The translations under genes were made by a program, and so were the position numbers. The notes under the pieces were generated by a model. It saw only the letters and a list, made by a program, of their open reading frames with translations. It did no database searches and had not been told where the DNA came from. Shown piece after piece: positions 62,626 through 64,000 of a stretch of 64,000 nucleotides of DNA. Numbering within the stretch: position 1 is the first letter of the stretch; every line of letters begins with the position of its first letter. Origin of the DNA: SG8-38 sp041576815 (GTDB lineage: Bacteria > Myxococcota_A > Polyangia > Polyangiales > Houyiibacteriaceae); NCBI GenBank assembly GCA_041576815.1, contig JBFGKE010000001.1, forward strand, positions 1 to 64,000, read 5' to 3'.

Positions 62626-63474
62626 ATGGATGCGAAGGTCATCTACGTCGTCAGCGATTCGACGGGTGAAACCGCCGAACGCGTGACGCGTGCGACCCTC
62701 CTCCAGTATCCAGACCACAAAGTCAGGCTGAGGCTCGAGCGGCGCCTGCGCGACCGTCGCGGCCTCACGAGCGTTCTCGAGAGGGCAGCGTTCGAGGGCG
62801 CGATGGTGGTTTTCACACTGGTGCGGCCGGAGCTTCGCGACCACTTCAACGAGGAGGCCACGCGGCTCAACGTGCGGCACGTCGACGTGATCGGCTCGCT
62901 GATCAGCCAGATCGGATTTCACCTCGAGGCCGATCCCATGAACATTCCGACTGCGGAGATGCCGCTTTCAGCCGAATACTTTCGGCGCGTCGAAGCGATC
63001 GAGTTCGCAGTGAAGAGCGACGACGGGAAGGAGCCGCGAAACCTCCACAAGGCCGATCTGGTTCTCGTCGGCGTGAGCCGCACCAGCAAGACCCCGCTGT
63101 CCACGTATCTGGCGGGGCGCGGGCTGAAGATCGCCAACGTGCCGCTCGTCCTCGGCGTCGAGCCGCCCGACGAGCTCTATGCGCTGCCGGGCTACCGCGT
63201 CATCGGGCTCACGATTGGCGTCGACCAGCTCATGGACATCCGCAGGCAGCGCCTCCAGCAGCTCGGCATGCCGACGGACGCCAACTATGGCCTTCGCGAT
63301 CACGTCAAGGCCGAGCTCGAATACGCCCATGATATCTTTCGCGCGCATCCCGACTGGATGATCGTCGACGTGACGAATTGCGCGATCGAAGAAACCGCCA
63401 CGATCATTCTCGAGGCCCTCAAAGATCGAGAGGAGCTTCGAGGGCTGACCACGCCGCCGCCCAGGGTGTTCTGA
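62626..63474 (+). CDS. Pyruvate,phosphate dikinase / PEP synthetase regulatory protein
   Basis: The 282-residue DUF299-family bifunctional kinase/pyrophosphorylase reversibly inactivates PPDK or PEP synthetase with ADP and Pi. The ADP-binding P-loop is GVSRTSKTPLS (about 150), and the N-terminus YVVSDSTGETAERV is characteristic. KIANVPLVLGVEPP follows. It controls the PEP/pyruvate node; no target gene is in this window. It ends at TGATCA, shared with the convergent cyclic-nucleotide protein. Confidence 0.93.
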   Translation: MDAKVIYVVSDSTGETAERVTRATLLQYPDHKVRLRLERRLRDRRGLTSVLERAAFEGAMVVFTLVRPELRDHFNEEATRLNVRHVDVIGSLISQIGFHLEADPMNIPTAEMPLSAEYFRRVEAIEFAVKSDDGKEPRNLHKADLVLVGVSRTSKTPLSTYLAGRGLKIANVPLVLGVEPPDELYALPGYRVIGLTIGVDQLMDIRRQRLQQLGMPTDANYGLRDHVKAELEYAHDIFRAHPDWMIVDVTNCAIEETATIILEALKDREELRGLTTPPPRVF

Positions 63475-63984
63475 TCAGGGCTTTGGCGGCGGCCCGTACT
63501 GGTGCGAGAGCGCCGCGTAGAACTGCGCCAAGATCCCGTCGGCGACTCGGAGACGCCGGCTGAGCTCGCGGGCGATGTTCATGATGAACAGCGCGTAGTC
63601 CTTGACGTCACGACGATAGAGCAGCTCCTCGACGTGCTCGGCAGTCATCGCGATCACCAGGGTGGGGGCGACGGCACGCACGCTTGCCGAGCGCGGCTGG
63701 ACGTCGATGATCGACATCTCGCCGAACCAGTCGCTCGGGCCGAGCACGGCCACCCGCACGTCGCCGCCCGACTCGCCTTTCTTGATCACCTCGAGCTCGC
63801 CCGCAATGACGACGAACATCTGGGTCGACTGGTCGCCCTCTTCGACGACGATCTCGCCGGCCTCTACGCGGCTCGCCGGGAGCGAGGAGGCCAGGGTTTC
63901 CAAGGTCTCGCGGCTCAATCCTCCGAAGAGCCCGATGTCGGCAAGGTGGTCGGCGTTGAGCTTTGGCGTCGGTGGTCGGCTCAT
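63475..63984 (-). CDS. Cyclic-nucleotide-binding-domain protein
   Basis: The 169-residue single CRP-like domain has a phosphate-binding cassette, FGEMSIIDVQPRSASVRA (about 88-105). There is no DNA-binding helix-turn-helix, so it is not a CRP/FNR regulator. The C-terminal helix (ALFIMNIARELSRRLRVADGIL) may make dimers or contact a partner. It may bind cAMP or a cyclic dinucleotide; ligand not known. Convergent with the PPDK regulatory gene, abutting it. Confidence 0.92.
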   Translation of the reverse strand: MSRPPTPKLNADHLADIGLFGGLSRETLETLASSLPASRVEAGEIVVEEGDQSTQMFVVIAGELEVIKKGESGGDVRVAVLGPSDWFGEMSIIDVQPRSASVRAVAPTLVIAMTAEHVEELLYRRDVKDYALFIMNIARELSRRLRVADGILAQFYAALSHQYGPPPKP

Positions 63985-64000
63985 GACCTCAGCATACGCG

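Overview
The window is GC-rich bacterial chromosome, with very high G+C at third codon positions and tightly packed genes. It most likely comes from a member of the Myxococcota (formerly Deltaproteobacteria). Supporting features are a small secreted protein with a MYXO-CTERM-like tail (41479-41760), large Cys-rich lipoproteins with Stig1-like modules (18664-21081, 60988-62427), a Ser/Thr kinase translationally coupled to a PEGA-domain protein (16199-18483), an Aquifex-type aconitase, and many sugar-polymer and envelope genes. This is inferred from gene content; no rRNA or tRNA gene was seen to confirm it. No phage, IS element, CRISPR array or plasmid gene was recognised.

Layout. 58-1447: a fumarylacetoacetate hydrolase gene that has lost its 3' part, abutting a TetR regulator. 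1568-9179: envelope genes (coiled-coil secreted protein, small lipoproteins, sulfatase, beta-barrel proteins, a K+ channel and a flippase-like membrane protein). 9188-11792: a glycosyltransferase, a pentapeptide-like repeat protein and a lipoprotein. 12100-13860: a compact RRM / DEAD-box helicase / RRM operon with a structured leader and a clear terminator. 13950-15302: three small heat-shock proteins in tandem. 15528-16174: a zinc-ribbon protein and a partner gene. 16199-18483: the Ser/Thr kinase and PEGA protein. 18664-21081: a lipoprotein with two Cys-rich modules and a seven-repeat beta-propeller. 21142-26371: metabolism (aconitase, pterin dehydratase, NmrA-like reductase, homoserine dehydrogenase, methyltransferase).

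27957-38058 is the most coherent accessory block. It has a sigma54 activator whose receiver domain has lost its phosphorylation residues and a CASTOR/POLLUX-type ion channel. An opposite-strand operon then carries three different MscS-family channels, a membrane-less MgtE relative, a full MgtE Mg2+ channel and a CNNM/CorC-type transporter. I read it as an ion, Mg2+ and turgor homeostasis island.

38073-43122 holds acyl-CoA metabolism (enoyl-CoA hydratase, acyl-CoA dehydrogenase), a GST-like protein, the MYXO-CTERM-like protein and phosphofructokinase. 43163-52978 is an envelope-polysaccharide region: asparagine synthase, glycosyltransferases, a lipid-linked mannosyltransferase-type enzyme, an MraY/WecA-type initiating transferase and an epimerase, with a CBS protein and fatty-acid desaturase embedded. 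53050-63984 is mixed: NnrU, amidase, serine hydrolase, class III aminotransferase with a kinase-like partner, isoaspartyl methyltransferase, double-hotdog dehydratase, Cys-rich lipoprotein, a 44-residue basic protein, the PEP synthase/PPDK regulatory protein and a cyclic-nucleotide-binding protein.

Convergent genes in this genome meet with no spacer. Three pairs share a single CTAG as the stop of both genes, and a fourth meets at TGATCA.
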